This document shows positions 16,656 through 24,367 of a stretch of DNA of 61,735 bases, piece by piece. How positions within the stretch are numbered: the stretch's first letter is position 1; every line of letters starts with the position of its first letter. The DNA lies in the NCBI GenBank assembly GCA_900549725.1, contig URPL01000010.1, positions 1 to 61,735 on the forward strand. The letters run 5' to 3'. A model generated the notes under the pieces. That model saw only the letters and a program-made list of their open reading frames with translations. It ran no database searches and had not been told where the DNA came from. A program made the translations under genes and the position numbers. This DNA comes from an uncultured Eubacteriales bacterium. GTDB taxonomy: Bacteria; Bacillota; Clostridia; Oscillospirales; CAG-272.

Positions 16656-17715
16656 CGGGAGCTTCGGCAAAAAACTGCTCAATTCCATTTTGCCGGTTTT
16701 GATTGCGTTTGCAATCGGCGGCATCATTATCTTCGGGATCGGTGAAAACCCGTTTGAGACCTACGGCATTCTCTTTGAAAAATCGTTGTTCTCGGCGCGC
16801 GGATTCGCAAACACATTGCACTATGCGGCGCCCATGATTCTGACGGGGCTTGCCATTGCAATCACATTCAAGGCAAATATTTTTAACATGGGTGTTGAGG
16901 GGCAGATGCTCTTCGGTGCGTTCTTTGCCGGCATCGTCGGCGCTTCGCTGCCGATTCAGAATTCTGTTTTGATGAAGCTTGTGTGCTTCGGTGTAGCAGC
17001 GCTGTGCGGTGTTCTGTTTGCGCTGATTCCCGCACTTTTGCGTGCCTATCTGCATGTGGATGAAATGGTCGTTACGCTGACGCTGAACTATGCTATGGCA
17101 AAGGTGCTGGAATACCTTGCCTCCGGCCCGTTCCGCGATCAGGGCTCGGGCTATGTCCGCACCCCCACTGTCAGCAATGCGGCAATGTTCCAGCGTATGG
17201 GCAACACGCGCCTTACCCCGTTCTTTTTCCTGACGCTTGTGATTTTTATCATCATGTATTTTGTGATGCATAAATCCGTGCTCGGCTATGAGGTCACGGC
17301 GATCGGACGCAACCCGCGTTTTGCCGAGGCTGTCGGCATGAACACCCGCCGCAAGATCATCTTTTTGATGTGCATCAGCGGCGCGCTTGCGGGCATTGCT
17401 GGCGCCGGTTATATGCTCAGCGATCAGTTCAGCTATACGCTGAATTTCTCCGGAAGCCCCGGGCTTGGCTGGGACGGCATGCTGATTGCCCTGCTCGGCC
17501 GTCACTCTCCCATCGGTATTTTGGTCGCCGCTGTTTTTTACAGCGCATTGAAAACCGGGGCAGACAGCATCAATATGTATACAAATGTGCCGAAAGAGGT
17601 CGTTGCCGTTATTCAGGCAATCATGATTCTTTTCCTGGCAGTGCGGTTTCTGGACGAACGCTACGGCCTGTTCCGAAGACTTCGCGCTAAGACGACGAAG
17701 AAGGAGGCGAGATAA
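16648..17715 (+). CDS. Nucleoside-type ABC transporter permease 1
   Basis: A 355-residue membrane protein with about nine or ten hydrophobic segments and the branched-chain/nucleoside permease signature (GLAIAITFKANIFNMGVEGQM; AIGRNPRFAEAVGMN; SGALAGIAGAGYML). It corresponds to the YufP/NupP half of BMP-type importers. The ATG at 16648 was chosen over the one at 16639 because AAAGGAG would otherwise touch the start codon. It overlaps the ATPase gene and directly abuts the next permease, indicating tight translational coupling. Confidence 0.92.
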   Translation: MSNGSFGKKLLNSILPVLIAFAIGGIIIFGIGENPFETYGILFEKSLFSARGFANTLHYAAPMILTGLAIAITFKANIFNMGVEGQMLFGAFFAGIVGASLPIQNSVLMKLVCFGVAALCGVLFALIPALLRAYLHVDEMVVTLTLNYAMAKVLEYLASGPFRDQGSGYVRTPTVSNAAMFQRMGNTRLTPFFFLTLVIFIIMYFVMHKSVLGYEVTAIGRNPRFAEAVGMNTRRKIIFLMCISGALAGIAGAGYMLSDQFSYTLNFSGSPGLGWDGMLIALLGRHSPIGILVAAVFYSALKTGADSINMYTNVPKEVVAVIQAIMILFLAVRFLDERYGLFRRLRAKTTKKEAR

Positions 17716-18621
17716 ATGGAATTCATTGGAAGAATTCTCCATCAGACGATTGTGGATGCCTCCCCGATTCTGCTTTGCGTGCTCGGCGGGCTGTGGGCAT
17801 ATAAAGCAAACGTTTTGAATGTTGCGCTTGAGGGCATGATGCTTGCCGGTGCATTCACCTCCGTTTTGCTGCTGCATTTCGGTATGGGCTTTGTCCCTGC
17901 ATATCTCATTGCCATTTTGGTTTCGCTTTTGCTCGGGCTGATTTTCTCGGCGCTCGGCATCACCAAAAAAGGGAATGTCATCGTTATCGGCCTTGCGATC
18001 AACATGCTTGTTCCTGCGGTTGCGGATTTTGTGCTGAAAAAAATGAATTCCGCAAACATCCAGATTCCGGGCTTCAACACGGCGGATATGAAAATCAATA
18101 TTCCGTTGATTGAAGACATTCCGATTTTGGGCAGCCTGCTCAGCGGACACACGCTCTTTACCTATGTTTCCTTTTTGCTGATCATTGTGATGAGCATTCT
18201 GATGTATCGCACAAAGTTCGGCATCTATGTGCGTGTGGTCGGCGAAAATGAAGATTCCGCAAAGAGCCTCGGGCTCCGCACCGATCTTTATAAATATATC
18301 GCGATTGCGATCGGCGCCGTTTGCTGCGCGCTGGCAGGCGTCAACCTCTCCGTGGAGGGGCTGGGGCTCTTCACCAACAATATGACGGCGGGCCGCGGAT
18401 TTATCGCCATTGCCGCAATTTATTGCGGCGGCGGCTCTCCTGCGCAAAGCGCGATCTATGCCTTGCTCTTCGGTCTTGCCCGTTCCCTTGCAATCAACCT
18501 GCAGGTGTATGCAGGCCCTGCCGCAACGCTGTTTGATGTCATTCCGTATGTCATTATGACGGTGGTGCTTGCGGTTGTTTCCCTGATCAAATACAAGAAT
18601 CGCAAAGAGCGCAGCTTCTGA
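17716..18621 (+). CDS. Nucleoside-type ABC transporter permease 2
   Basis: A 301-residue permease with about eight or nine membrane segments, matching the YufQ/NupQ partner: GLWAYKANVLNVALEGMML at the N-terminus, VVGENEDSAKSLGLRT in the coupling region, and YCGGGSPAQSAIYALLFGLA near the end. It pairs with permease 1 to form the channel. The ATG immediately follows the preceding TAA, and AAGGAGGCG lies inside the end of that gene. Confidence 0.92.
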   Translation: MEFIGRILHQTIVDASPILLCVLGGLWAYKANVLNVALEGMMLAGAFTSVLLLHFGMGFVPAYLIAILVSLLLGLIFSALGITKKGNVIVIGLAINMLVPAVADFVLKKMNSANIQIPGFNTADMKINIPLIEDIPILGSLLSGHTLFTYVSFLLIIVMSILMYRTKFGIYVRVVGENEDSAKSLGLRTDLYKYIAIAIGAVCCALAGVNLSVEGLGLFTNNMTAGRGFIAIAAIYCGGGSPAQSAIYALLFGLARSLAINLQVYAGPAATLFDVIPYVIMTVVLAVVSLIKYKNRKERSF

Positions 18622-18637
18622 GAGGGAGGAATGCCAA

Positions 18638-19204
18638 GTGAATCAAACCGCATTGATCGTTGTCGATATGGTGAAGGATTTTACCGACCCCGCAGGGCTT
18701 GTGTATTATCCGCAGAATGAGCAGGTGCTTCCGACGATTGCAAAGGTCATTGAGGCGTGCCGCGCGCACGGAACCGAAATCATTTTTATGCAGCATTGCT
18801 ATCGGCAGGACAAGCCCGATAAAAATCTTGTCAACATGCGTCCGAATTGTCTGGAAGGCAGCGGCGGAGAAGAGATCGATCCAAGACTCCCCGTAGACAA
18901 AAAACACGATTATATTATCAAAAAGCGTCGGTACAGCGCGTTTTTCGGGACAGATCTTGACCTTGTCCTGCGGGAAAACGGCGTGAAAAATGTGATCGTG
19001 GTCGGAACGAAGACGAATTGCTGCATTCGCGCAACGGTCACGGATGCATATTATCTGAATTATAACACCATTGTGCTCTCGGATTGCGTAGCGACGAATT
19101 CCGAGGTAGTGAACAATGTGCACTTGGAGGATATGCGCAAATATTTCGGCACGGTGCTCACAAGCGAAGAGCTGTTTGAAAAATTCAGAGTGGGAGAGTT
19201 TTAA
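18638..19204 (+). CDS. Isochorismatase/nicotinamidase-family cysteine hydrolase
   Basis: A 188-residue amidase-type hydrolase with the usual Asp-Lys-Cys triad: Asp10 (LIVVDMVKDF), Lys95 or Lys96 (IIKKRRYSAFFGT) and Cys129 (TKTNCCIRATVTDAY). Family members hydrolyse nicotinamide, isochorismate, N-carbamoylsarcosine, biuret or ureidoacrylate. In a nucleoside-import operon an amide or ureide formed from the base is the natural guess, but the substrate is not fixed by the sequence. The start is GTG, placed seven bases after GGGAGGA; a nearby ATG is out of frame. It overlaps the kinase gene by one base. Confidence 0.87.
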   Translation: MNQTALIVVDMVKDFTDPAGLVYYPQNEQVLPTIAKVIEACRAHGTEIIFMQHCYRQDKPDKNLVNMRPNCLEGSGGEEIDPRLPVDKKHDYIIKKRRYSAFFGTDLDLVLRENGVKNVIVVGTKTNCCIRATVTDAYYLNYNTIVLSDCVATNSEVVNNVHLEDMRKYFGTVLTSEELFEKFRVGEF

Positions 19205-20172
19205 TGGAAAAGGTTTATGATGTATTGACCAGCGGATATGTCAGCATGGATCATATGCTGAAGATTCAAACGCCGGCGCGCGTCGGATATACCTCGATTA
19301 TCACAAATCGCACCAACACAAAGATCAACTACGGCGGATGCGGCGTGAATATCGCCTGCGATCTCAGCCGGCTCGGCATGAAGGCAATGCCGATGATTCG
19401 GGTCGGGGACGATTATGAGCAGATCGGGTTTGCGGCGTTTTTGAAAGAAAACGGTATCTGCACCGACGCGGTGAAGCGCGTTCCCGGCGAAATTACCTCC
19501 GTGTGTTATCTGGTACAGGATACCGGGGGGCAGCATATCACGCTGTATTATCCCGGCTCGATGGACGGAAAATATGCAGAGCCGCTGGAGGACAAGTGGT
19601 TTTTGCAGGCGCGTCTCGGAGTCGTTACCGTCGGTGCCCGCTGCGACAATGAGGAATTTTTGCAGCGCTGCAAAAAGAACAATTTGCCGCTGGTGTTCAG
19701 CATGAAGGGCGATATGGAGGCTTTTCCCAAGGACTTTTTGTATGAGCTGCTGCATTATTGCACGATTATTTTTACTAACGAATCGGAGCGTGATGAGATC
19801 GAGCAGTTGTTTGGCATCAAGGTCACGGATCTTCTGACCGAGGGCAACGCAAAAATCGTCGTTACAACGCTCGGCAAGAACGGCAGCGTTTGCTATGCCA
19901 AGCAGGGCGAAACGATACGGGAAGAATTTGTGCCGATCTGCAAGTGCGGCGGCGATATCGTGGTGGATACCACCGGCTCGGGAGATGCCTTTGTGGCAGG
20001 CTTCCTTTGGGGATATCTCAGCGGGGAAGATTTGCGCCGATGCGCCATGGCGGGCACGGTGCTCTCCTCCTATGTGATCGAAAAAGAGGGCTGCTGCACC
20101 AATGCGCCGAGCCTGGAGCTTTTGCAGCGTCGCCTGTCGCTGTTTGAACAGGAACTGAAAACGAATGACTGA
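19204..20172 (+). CDS. PfkB-family sugar/nucleoside kinase
   Basis: A 322-residue ribokinase-fold enzyme. The N-terminal GGCGVNIACDLSRLG and C-terminal DTTGSGDAFVAGFLWG are the two PfkB signatures, the second holding the catalytic Asp in GSGD. The family phosphorylates ribose, 2-keto sugars, adenosine, inosine or pseudouridine. Here it should phosphorylate the imported nucleoside or the sugar freed from it. It shares the TAATG junction with the hydrolase gene before it, and the phosphorylase gene follows after 12 bases with GGAGGAGAG. Confidence 0.9.
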   Translation: MEKVYDVLTSGYVSMDHMLKIQTPARVGYTSIITNRTNTKINYGGCGVNIACDLSRLGMKAMPMIRVGDDYEQIGFAAFLKENGICTDAVKRVPGEITSVCYLVQDTGGQHITLYYPGSMDGKYAEPLEDKWFLQARLGVVTVGARCDNEEFLQRCKKNNLPLVFSMKGDMEAFPKDFLYELLHYCTIIFTNESERDEIEQLFGIKVTDLLTEGNAKIVVTTLGKNGSVCYAKQGETIREEFVPICKCGGDIVVDTTGSGDAFVAGFLWGYLSGEDLRRCAMAGTVLSSYVIEKEGCCTNAPSLELLQRRLSLFEQELKTND

Positions 20173-20184
20173 AGGAGGAGAGAC

Positions 20185-20940
20185 ATGGCAACCTTATATA
20201 TGAAGGCATCGCCGGAAACGGTCGGAAAATATGTAATTTTTTCGGGCGACCCGTGGCGCGTGAACGTTTTGAAGCAATATTTGGAGAACCCCGTGGAGGT
20301 AGCCTTTGCGCGGGAATTTCACACGGTGACCGGAACCTATCACGGCGTTCGCATTACAGCCACCTCAACGGGCATCGGCGCTCCCTCCGCAGCGATTGCA
20401 ATGGAAGAGATGTATGAAAGCGGCATGGAGGTCGCCGTTCGCATGGGAACGGTGATGGCGATGCAGGATGATATGCTCGGACACTTTATTATCCCCATCG
20501 GCGCAATGCGCCGCGAAGGTACCAGCAAGACCTATGTGGAGGAAAGCTTTCCCGCCGTTGCGGACCTTGGGCTTGTCAATGTAATGAACGAGGCGGCGGC
20601 GGCAGCGGGCAAGCGGCATGACAACGGCATCAACTGCACTATGGACGGCTTCTATTCGCAGATGCATGATTCAAAGTTCTCCCTGGAATGGGGCAGAGAA
20701 ATGCAGCCCGTGTATGATGAGCTGAAAAAGCTCGGCGTTTCCGGAATCGATATGGAAAGCGCCTGCATGCTGACGGTCGGACGGCTCATGGGAGTCAAGA
20801 CTGCGGTGGTTACTATGGTAACGGTCCTTGAAAACCTCAAGGATCAGCTGCTCGGACAGGCAAGAAGTGATGCGGAGGATCTTTTGTGCCGTGTTGTTCT
20901 GGACGGGATCTATCGCTATGCCAAAGAGAGAGGAGAATAA
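20185..20940 (+). CDS. Nucleoside phosphorylase, uridine-phosphorylase family
   Basis: A 251-residue PNP/UDP-family enzyme that would split a nucleoside with phosphate into base and (deoxy)ribose 1-phosphate. Family marks are GDPWRVNVL, TSTGIGAPSAAIAMEEM, RMGTVMAMQDD and GIDMESACML, the last with the Met-Glu pair that binds the ribose. The second glycine of the usual RxGTxG motif is replaced by Met (RMGTVM), which may change base recognition. Hexamer formation is usual in this family. It is the enzyme that most directly ties the operon to nucleosides. Confidence 0.88.
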   Translation: MATLYMKASPETVGKYVIFSGDPWRVNVLKQYLENPVEVAFAREFHTVTGTYHGVRITATSTGIGAPSAAIAMEEMYESGMEVAVRMGTVMAMQDDMLGHFIIPIGAMRREGTSKTYVEESFPAVADLGLVNVMNEAAAAAGKRHDNGINCTMDGFYSQMHDSKFSLEWGREMQPVYDELKKLGVSGIDMESACMLTVGRLMGVKTAVVTMVTVLENLKDQLLGQARSDAEDLLCRVVLDGIYRYAKERGE

Positions 20941-20945
20941 GCAAT

Positions 20946-21737
20946 ATGGAAATTCGTGAAGTGATTCAAAACGGCAAGGGCTTTGTTATCGGCATGGTGC
21001 ATTGCCTGCCGCTGCCCGGCACACCCGGCTACGGCGGAAGCTGCGATGCCATTATTGCGCATGCGCTGCGCGACGCAAAAACGCTGGAAGAATGCGGCGC
21101 GGATGCGCTGATCGTGGAGAACATGGGCGACAGCCCCTTTGCGGCAAAGCTGGATCTGATTCAATCCAATGCCCTGGCGGTGGTTGCCTCCAAGGTGCGT
21201 GATGCCGTGAAAATCCCGGTCGGGATCGATGCGGCGTTCAATGATTATGAGACCTCGCTTTCCATAGCACATATCATCGGTGCGGAATTTGTGCGGATTC
21301 CCGTTTTTGTGGATACGGTTGAATTCTACGGCGGGTTTATCACGCCTTGCGCAAGAGACTGCATGCGGTACCGCAAGGCAATCGGTGCGGACAATGTGAT
21401 GGTTCTGGCGGATATCCAGGTCAAGCATACCAATATGGTGCTGCCGCATGTCAGCATTGAGTCCTCAGCGCGCAGCGCCGCATCCTGCGGTGCCGACGGC
21501 ATTATTGTTACCGGCTCCTCCATCGGGCAGGAAACGCCGATTGAAATGATCGAGCGGGTGAAGAGAGTGGTTTCCGTTCCCGTGATTGCGGGCAGCGGTG
21601 TGAAAGAAAGCAATATTGCCGAGCAGTTCAAAATTGCGGACGGTGCGATTATCGGCTCCTCCCTCAAGGAGGGTGGGAAGCTGGAGAATCCGATTTCCGC
21701 TGAGCTGACCAAGCGCCTGCTTGCGGCGCGCGGCTGA
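20946..21737 (+). CDS. BtpA/SgcQ-family TIM-barrel protein
   Basis: A 263-residue barrel of the BtpA family (GMVHCLPLPGTPGYGG, ADALIVENMGDSPF, GADGIIVTGSSIGQ, PVIAGSGVKESN). Members are known from photosystem I biogenesis in cyanobacteria and as SgcQ in an uncharacterised enterobacterial sugar operon; no reaction is firmly assigned. The C-terminal GSGVKESN and GAIIGSSLK resemble phosphate-binding loops, so a phosphorylated substrate is likely. The ATG at 20946 is preceded by AGAGGAG in the end of the phosphorylase gene and lies 5 bases after its stop. Confidence 0.88.
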   Translation: MEIREVIQNGKGFVIGMVHCLPLPGTPGYGGSCDAIIAHALRDAKTLEECGADALIVENMGDSPFAAKLDLIQSNALAVVASKVRDAVKIPVGIDAAFNDYETSLSIAHIIGAEFVRIPVFVDTVEFYGGFITPCARDCMRYRKAIGADNVMVLADIQVKHTNMVLPHVSIESSARSAASCGADGIIVTGSSIGQETPIEMIERVKRVVSVPVIAGSGVKESNIAEQFKIADGAIIGSSLKEGGKLENPISAELTKRLLAARG

Positions 21738-21776
21738 ACGAAATATCAAAAAAACAGAGAAAGGAAGCAAAAAACC

Positions 21777-22919
21777 ATGATGAGACCTATGAAGCTGGCA
21801 GGCCAGCAGCTGATGTTCGGGCAGGGTTGCCTTGCACACCTGAAAACTTTGGATACAAAGCGCGCCATTATCGTCACCGGCGGCAGCAGCATGAAAAGAA
21901 ACGGCATTTTTGACGAGGTAGTCGGCTATCTGCATGAGGCGGGCGCCGAGGTTACGGAGTTCGGCGGCGTTGAGGCGGACCCCTCTTTCCGCACCGTTTG
22001 GGCAGGCGCGGAAAAGATGAAGGAATTTAAGCCTGATTTAATCATCGGGCTTGGCGGCGGCTCCGCAATGGATGCCGCAAAAATGATGTGGGTATACTAT
22101 GAGCATCCGGAGCTTACCACGCTGGAAGAGGTTTTGACGGCAAAGCCGTTTCCAAAGCTCCGTCAAAAGGCGCTGTATTGCTGCATTCCCTCCACCTCCG
22201 GCACGGCAAGCGAGGTTTCCCGCTCCGTTGTGATCACGGGGGACGACGGCATGAAGCATGGCCTTGGCAACATGGAAATGATGCCGGATATCGCAATTTG
22301 CGACCCGCGCGTGACTGCTTCCATGCCGCCGCACATCACGGCGGAAACCGGCATGGACGCGATGACCCATGCCCTGGAGGCACTCGTTTCCAACCGCGCC
22401 AACTATGTTTCCGATGTTTTGGCGATCAAGGCAGTTGAGGATATTTATGAATATCTGCCGAAAGCCTATGAAAACGGCGCAGATCTTGATGCAAGAGAGA
22501 GAATGCTCAATGCATCGACCATTGCCGGCATGGCATTCACCAATGTTTCTCTTGGAATCGTGCATTCCATGGCGCATACCGTGGGCAGCCTGTTCCATGT
22601 GGCGCACGGGCTTGCAGACGCCGTGATTTTGCCGTATGTTATCGCGTTCAACAGCGGGGCTGAGTATGCAAAAGAGAAATATGCCGAGATGGCAAAGAAG
22701 CTCGGACAGAGCGATATGATTCAGTGCATCTGCTCTTTGAACGAAAAGGTGGGCATCCCGAAAACGCTTTGTGCCTGCATTCCGGACGAAAAGGCATATA
22801 TGGAGCGTTTGGATGAAATGGCAAAGTGCGCATTGGCGGACGGCTGCACTAAAACCAACCCGATCATCCCGACCACGGAGCAGCTCAAAGAGCTCTTTAT
22901 CAAGGTATATCGCGGCTGA
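21777..22919 (+). CDS. Iron-containing (group III) alcohol dehydrogenase
   Basis: A 380-residue NAD(P)-dependent dehydrogenase of the Fe-ADH family. It has the nucleotide motif GLGGGSAMDAAK, the family stretch PSTSGTASEVS, and metal-ligand region GMDAMTHALEA and GIVHSMAHTVGSLFHVAHG with its three conserved His positions. These enzymes interconvert alcohols and aldehydes, including small sugar-derived aldehydes such as lactaldehyde or glycolaldehyde. In this operon it probably handles an aldehyde released during breakdown of the sugar part. It has AAAGGAAG before the ATG. Confidence 0.92.
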   Translation: MMRPMKLAGQQLMFGQGCLAHLKTLDTKRAIIVTGGSSMKRNGIFDEVVGYLHEAGAEVTEFGGVEADPSFRTVWAGAEKMKEFKPDLIIGLGGGSAMDAAKMMWVYYEHPELTTLEEVLTAKPFPKLRQKALYCCIPSTSGTASEVSRSVVITGDDGMKHGLGNMEMMPDIAICDPRVTASMPPHITAETGMDAMTHALEALVSNRANYVSDVLAIKAVEDIYEYLPKAYENGADLDARERMLNASTIAGMAFTNVSLGIVHSMAHTVGSLFHVAHGLADAVILPYVIAFNSGAEYAKEKYAEMAKKLGQSDMIQCICSLNEKVGIPKTLCACIPDEKAYMERLDEMAKCALADGCTKTNPIIPTTEQLKELFIKVYRG

Positions 22920-22951
22920 GCGATTCCGAAAGAACAGGAAAGGAAACTGCT

Positions 22952-23671
22952 ATGAATCTGATTTGCTATCTGACCAACGGCAACCCGAGCATTGAGGGCA
23001 CCATTGAAATGGCGAAGACCTATGTTGCATCCGGTTGTGATATTATTGAAGTGGATCTTCCCGCACAAGACCCGTATCTGGAGAGCGAATACATCGCAGG
23101 GCTGATGGCAAGCGCGCTTTCCCGCTGCGATGATTATGACTGCTATCTTGCAGAAATGCAGCAGATCAAAAAAGATAATCCGAATACAAAATTCATCATT
23201 GTCGTATATGAATCGACGATTCTTGAGATCGGCTGTGAAAAATTCATTGAGTTCTGCCTGAAAAATCAGTATCTTGATTTGATTTTGGTGGGGCTGAAGG
23301 ATGATGCGACCAAGGATCGGCTTATTTCGGCGGGGCTGCGCGTGAGCTGCTATGTGCAGTTTGATATGCGACCGGACGAAATTGCCCATGCAAAGCAATC
23401 CAACGGCTTTGTGTATATGCAGGGCAAACCGACCACAGGCAACATAAATCCGAACTATCCGACCCTGAAAGACTGCATTACTTCTCTGCGCAAAGAGCAT
23501 GGGATCACGGCGCCGATTTATTGCGGTGTCGGCATTCATTCCCCGCAGGATGCGCGCATGGCAAAAGAAGCGGGGGCAGACGGCGTTTTTGTCGGCAGTG
23601 CAATTCTGAAGCTCTATGGAGATAAAAAGGCACTTGCCGCAAAGATTCGCGAATTCAAGGCGGAATGCTGA
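22952..23671 (+). CDS. Orphan TrpA-like TIM-barrel lyase
   Basis: A 239-residue protein with the fold and motif order of the tryptophan synthase alpha chain: YLTNGNPS at the start, IIEVDLPAQDPYLESE around the active site, and GVGIHSPQDARMAKEAGADGVFVGSAILK as the phosphate site. Glu33 aligns with the catalytic Glu49 of Salmonella TrpA. The position of catalytic Asp60 holds Glu44. No trpB or other trp gene is near. I infer a retro-aldol-type lyase acting on a phosphorylated compound other than indole glycerol phosphate. Confidence 0.82.
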   Translation: MNLICYLTNGNPSIEGTIEMAKTYVASGCDIIEVDLPAQDPYLESEYIAGLMASALSRCDDYDCYLAEMQQIKKDNPNTKFIIVVYESTILEIGCEKFIEFCLKNQYLDLILVGLKDDATKDRLISAGLRVSCYVQFDMRPDEIAHAKQSNGFVYMQGKPTTGNINPNYPTLKDCITSLRKEHGITAPIYCGVGIHSPQDARMAKEAGADGVFVGSAILKLYGDKKALAAKIREFKAEC

Positions 23672-23690
23672 AAAAGAAAAGGAGAGGGAT

Positions 23691-24155
23691 ATGCCGCAGT
23701 TCAAAGCACACAGTGTCTCTATGTTTACCCTGGGCGTGAAGGATGTGGAGCGTTCCGTGCGTTTTTATGAGGCGCTCGGGTGGCCCTGTTCTCCGGATTC
23801 GGATCCGAAAATGTGCACCTTTATGGTGACGGATAATATTGCGCTCGGGCTTGTCGAATACGATTTTCTGGCAAAGGATGCTCTGCTTCCGACAGAGCCC
23901 ATGCATCGCTATAACGGCTTTACCATGGCGATCAACGGCAAGAGCGCCGAGGAAGTCGATGCGCTGTTTGACCGCGCGATTGAAGCGGGCGGAACCTGCC
24001 AGCAGAAGCCGCAATGGAAAGACTGGGGCGGATATGATGGCTATTCCGGATATTTTCTGGATCCGGACGGGTATGTTTGGGAAGTTGCGTATGCGCCGTT
24101 TTTACGGTTGGATGAAACGCGGCGGCTGTTGCCCAGATTGCCGAACGAGGCTTAA
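23691..24155 (+). CDS. VOC-superfamily (glyoxalase/dioxygenase fold) protein
   Basis: A 154-residue protein with two beta-alpha-beta-beta-beta modules (MFTLGVKDVERSVRFYEALGW; GYSGYFLDPDGYVWEVAYAP). This is the vicinal-oxygen-chelate fold used by glyoxalases, epimerases, ring-cleaving dioxygenases and drug-binding proteins. The Glu in VWEVAY is the usual C-terminal metal ligand. The N-terminal His often seen in glyoxalase I is not obvious. It is the last gene of the GntR operon, with AAAGGAGAGGG before the ATG and a terminator right after. Confidence 0.85.
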   Translation: MPQFKAHSVSMFTLGVKDVERSVRFYEALGWPCSPDSDPKMCTFMVTDNIALGLVEYDFLAKDALLPTEPMHRYNGFTMAINGKSAEEVDALFDRAIEAGGTCQQKPQWKDWGGYDGYSGYFLDPDGYVWEVAYAPFLRLDETRRLLPRLPNEA

Positions 24156-24162
24156 GCTTTGC

Positions 24163-24202
24163 GGGCGGTGAAAACCACATGGTTTTCACCGCCCCTTTTT
24201 TT
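24163..24202 (+). terminator. Terminator of the GntR-led operon
   Basis: 14-bp perfect stem (24163-24176 with 24181-24194), four-base loop, then C and eight T. It closes the operon 8 bases after the last stop. Confidence 0.92.
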
Positions 24203-24305
24203 TGCAGGCGCCGCAGGAGAGCTTTCAAGTTGTACAAAGAAAAAATCCGGAAGCGCAGACGCTTTTGTGTGCTTTGCCGAAGTTTCAAAAAATATCAAGT
24301 TTCTA

Positions 24306-24334
24306 TTGCATATTTATGCATTATATGATATATT
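24306..24334 (+). promoter_or_regulatory. argGHF promoter with ARG-box-like operator over the -35
   Basis: TTGCAT (24306-24311), 17 bases, TATATT (24329-24334). The -35 is covered by TGCATATTTATGCA (24307-24320), which fits the ArgR operator form TGNAT-N4-ATNCA. Another ATGCAT lies at the end of the region (24337-24342). Arginine-dependent repression by ArgR is the natural reading; no argR gene is in the window. Confidence 0.6.
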
Positions 24335-24367
24335 ATATGCATAAAATTTCGCTCCGAGGTGACTAAA

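Noticed and set aside
16612..18447. 611-codon open frame on the minus strand
   Set aside because: Antisense to the two nucleoside permeases; composition (His, Arg, Asn rich) is that of a shadow frame.
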